Part shown: positions 18,871 through 21,550 of the stretch, piece by piece
Numbering within the stretch: the first letter of the stretch is position 1
Layout of the letters: every line of letters begins with the position of its first letter
Source: Obelidium mucronatum
Lineage: Eukaryota > Chytridiomycota > Chytridiomycetes > Chytridiales > Chytriomycetaceae
Direction of reading: 5' to 3'
Assembly (NCBI GenBank): GCA_025765595.1
Contig: JAIVFH010000413.1
Location: 1 to 21,550 of the forward strand
Length of the DNA stretch: 21,550 nucleotides
Made by a program: the position numbers and the translations under genes
Notes under the pieces: generated by a model
What the model was told of the DNA's origin: nothing
What the model saw: the letters and a program-made list of their open reading frames with translations, nothing else
Database searches by the model: none

Positions 18871-21550
18871 ATGATGGGAATCAACAACAAAAGCAACGCA
18901 GCGCCGAAAACCAAGCAAGCGACGCTTTCGGCGTTCTTTGCCAAGAAGCCGTCGCCGGCGCCGGCGCCCGAAGCGGCAAAGACAAATCAAGCGGCGAGCA
19001 GTCCGAGTGCATCGAGCGCATCGACAACTGTCGCAGCCACGCCGACTGCAGACCGCGCCGACCAATCAGACGCGGCCGCGCCGGCGAGACGCATGCGGCG
19101 TCTTGTTTGCGGCAGCGACTCGGAGGCGTCGTCCGAACAGCCGGCGGCAAAGAAGCAAAAGACAGCGGCGGACATCGCCGCTTTTCGGTACTTTGTGTTT
19201 GCGTCGCTGCTCGTTGCGCTGACGCTGAATTCAGATACGCGAAGGGCGCTGCGGCCACAACGACAACGCCGCGGCTGGACAGCGGCGCGCGCGATCGCTT
19301 CCTGAGGCGCTTCAACATCAACAGCCACTCGGACGGCGGCACAGACTTCGATGCGGACATGGACGAGGCGGGCGGCGAGGACGACGGCGAGGAGGCGGTC
19401 CAGCCAAAGAAGAACTCGCGAACTCCAAGCAAGAGTGCGCAAAAGACCAAGTACACTCCGCTCGAATTGCAGTATCTGGAGATACGGAAAAAGAATCCAG
19501 GAGTCGTGTTGGCCGTTGAAGTTGGATACAAGTACAGATTCTTTGAGGAAGACGCGTTGGTATGTTTGGGAGAACTGAATACGTTATGATAACACTATCA
19601 ATATTAGACTGCCGCAAAAGAGCTGAATATTGTGGCATATATGGATAAAAATTTGAAAGGAGCGTCTATTCCTGTCCATCGACTGAATGTGCATGTGTCA
19701 AAACTGGTCCAATTGGGATACAAAGTTGGAATCGTTCGACAAACTGAAACAGCTGCCCTGAAAGGTCCGGCATTCAGGTTTTCAATCTCCCTTTCGACTA
19801 ACGTCTTTTATTTGAACATTTTCCATCTTTTAGCTGCGGGAGACAACAAATCAGCCCCATTTGAAAGGAAACTCACAAATATATTCACAAAAGGCACCTT
19901 TATCGACCCTGATTTGTCGATAGCTGATTCTTCCGAAAACGGTTTTGAAAACAAGTCTTCCTACATTATGGTTATATGGGAGGAATCTCTTCGAAAAGGA
20001 CCAACTTCTTCCCAATTATCGCAAGACGGTGTTTGAAATCAGTGTTGTGGCCGTCCAGCTCTCCACTGGAGAAGTCATCTACGATTCATTCCAAGATTGC
20101 TTGACGAGAACTGAACTTGAGACTCGTTTGGAGCATTTGAATCCAGTTGAACTTATTCTTCCTTTTGGAGAAGGCAGTTTGAGCGCCACCACTGAGCGGT
20201 TTTTAAGTCATTGGGCGTCGAGATCCGAAGTAAAGGGAGATGTTGTGCGAATAGAGAGGTTGAAGGACGCGTTCGTTGGCGTTTCCGAATGTAAACCACA
20301 CTTCTCTTTTTGAACAGTTAATTCGCACATATTGTTAACTCTCGGCTTCATTTACCTTCCACAGCTCGTGTTGCTCTCACTGAGTTCTTTGAAAGGCCAT
20401 TAAAATCGCGTTCCGTTTCAACGTCCAGAGATGCACATGTGTTCAGTCAGGTCTTGGATCTACCAGGACCTGTGCTGATTTGCCTCTCTGCTTGTTTACT
20501 CCACCTTACAGAATTTGGCCTAGAGCATGCGCTGCTTCTCACAAAAGGATTTACTCCCTTTTCACAGATTGGCCATATGGTTTTTGAGTGGTCCCACATT
20601 GAAAGCACTCGAGATATTTGAGACCGAAGAGGCAGGGGTTATCAAGGATCGCTACTCGGGTGCTCGATCATACAATCACAAATTTGGTGCACGGTTATTG
20701 AGAAAGTGGGTTGGAAGACCACTGGTGAATGTGGCGTTGAGTATTTAATTTTATTGATTTGGATCTTTGTGTCACCTTTGACCGACCGTGTTTTCTTTTC
20801 AGTCTTTTAAATGAGCGAATCGATGCAGTGGAGGAAGTTATTTCCTCCATTGGTTCAGAAAGTAATCCCGATTGTCAAGTTGCGAGGGCCTTTTGCATCA
20901 ACTGCCAGGTATATTTAGCCGAAGCATCTTTTTTTTTTTTTTTACTTATTGAGTTTTAACGAACTAAAAACACCAATCAAAAAAAAAAAGATTTGGAAAA
21001 GTCTCTCGCCCGAATTCACTACACGCGTTGTCCACCCTCTGATCTCCATGCCACTTTAACTAGCCTTCAAAAATTGCAAATACATTTCCATCCGCCGCGC
21101 GCATCGTCTCAATTCAAGTCGCCTCTTTTGAAATCTATATTCAGCAGCCCTTCAAGTATCGGTCTGATTGAGGATATCTGGCACTTTTGAATACCGAAGC
21201 GTGCACCAAGAACATAAAGCGCGACGTTCGTTTTTCTCAAGGAAAAGCCGAAATGACTGACGCGCGCAAACAAGTTCTTCGCTTGAAACTGGAGCTCAAG
21301 TCCTGCGAGGCTGAATTTGGCGAGATTCTAAAAGGCATCAGGAAGCAAATTCGAAATAACGCGTTGGAGTATGTATCTGTTTCGGGGATGGAGTATTTGG
21401 TGGAAATCAAGGTTGGGAATGCTGGAGCTGTGCCTAAAGATTGGATCAAGATTAATGGGTGAGTTGAATATATTTTTTTTAAAAAAAAAAAAGCAAGGGG
21501 AGTGAAATTGGCTGGTATAGAACAAAGGCTGTTTCGCGATTTCATACGCC
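18871..21550 (+). CDS. MSH3: DNA mismatch repair protein MSH3, 5' part (runs off the right edge; five frame breaks)
   Basis: MutS homologue that pairs with MSH2 (MutS-beta) to bind insertion/deletion loops. Exons 18871-19187, 19235-19559, 19608-19764, 19834-20290, 20365-20740, 20803-20908, 20991-21458 and 21521 onward. Residues 16-23 (QATLSAFF) form a PCNA-binding PIP box, followed by an Ala/Ser-rich linker. The mismatch-binding domain reads [17 protein letters not shown], typical of MSH3 and lacking the Phe-x-Glu of MSH6; [20 protein letters not shown] and PVELILPF follow. The clamp/lever part includes [14 protein letters not shown], and the window ends in [10 protein letters not shown], so the ATPase domain is outside. 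Breaks: extra G at 19982-19983 and 20580; a missing T at 20805-20808, 20891-20894 and 21185-21188. The start lies 32 nt after the EFL1 stop. Confidence 0.96.

Noticed and set aside
18881..19638. Minus-strand ORFs up to 216 aa over the MSH3 start.
   Set aside because: The plus strand has a PIP box and MSH3 homology; the antisense frames are Ser/Arg/Pro-rich shadows.

Overview
The window is nuclear DNA of a eukaryote with a compact genome. Introns are short (about 45-105 nt), GT-AG, mostly with CTAAC- or TTGAT-like branch points. Intergenic gaps fall to 32 nt. The conserved proteins (Prp6, EFL1/Ria1, MSH3, a DEAH helicase) resemble fungal and animal versions. I read it as an early-diverging fungus or a close opisthokont relative, but the lineage is an inference.

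Layout, left to right. (1) 1-707, minus: 5' half of a DEAH-box RNA helicase, cut by the window edge, with five small exons. (2) 900-3016: two tRNA-Ala(UGC) genes, both minus, bracketing an unusual ubiquitin-like gene (1085-2126) and its decayed copy (2314-2735), with a 31-nt perfect hairpin palindrome between them. (3) 3333-6422, plus: Prp6, a U4/U6.U5 tri-snRNP splicing factor. (4) 6691-7905, minus: a glutamine-rich coiled-coil protein, convergent with Prp6. (5) 7906-11941: sparse, with two weak hypothetical genes and a strongly folded, apparently non-coding block near 11000-11195. (6) 11942-21550, plus: a tightly packed tandem of a calpain-type protease, EFL1 and MSH3 (3' end missing), separated by only 65 and 32 nt.

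The most interesting gene is the calpain-type protease (887 aa, intact frame). It carries two N-terminal motifs that look like ubiquitin-binding UBM motifs, then a GRF zinc finger, then a calpain core with Cys, His and Asn all present. UBMs are known from translesion polymerases and GRF fingers from Top3, APE2 and NEIL3. The combination suggests a protease recruited to ubiquitinated chromatin at single-stranded DNA, for example for DNA-protein crosslink or stalled-fork processing. That role is a hypothesis.

A second theme is single-base frame breaks in otherwise perfectly conserved essential genes: eight +1 breaks in Prp6 (six within 460 nt), two in EFL1, five in MSH3, and one or two in other genes. 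Gains are mostly a doubled G or C; losses are mostly one T from a T run. Correcting them gives reading frames that match every intron phase, so the genes are real. The breaks are most likely assembly or sequencing errors, but their clustering beside a clean 2.7-kb calpain coding sequence deserves a check.
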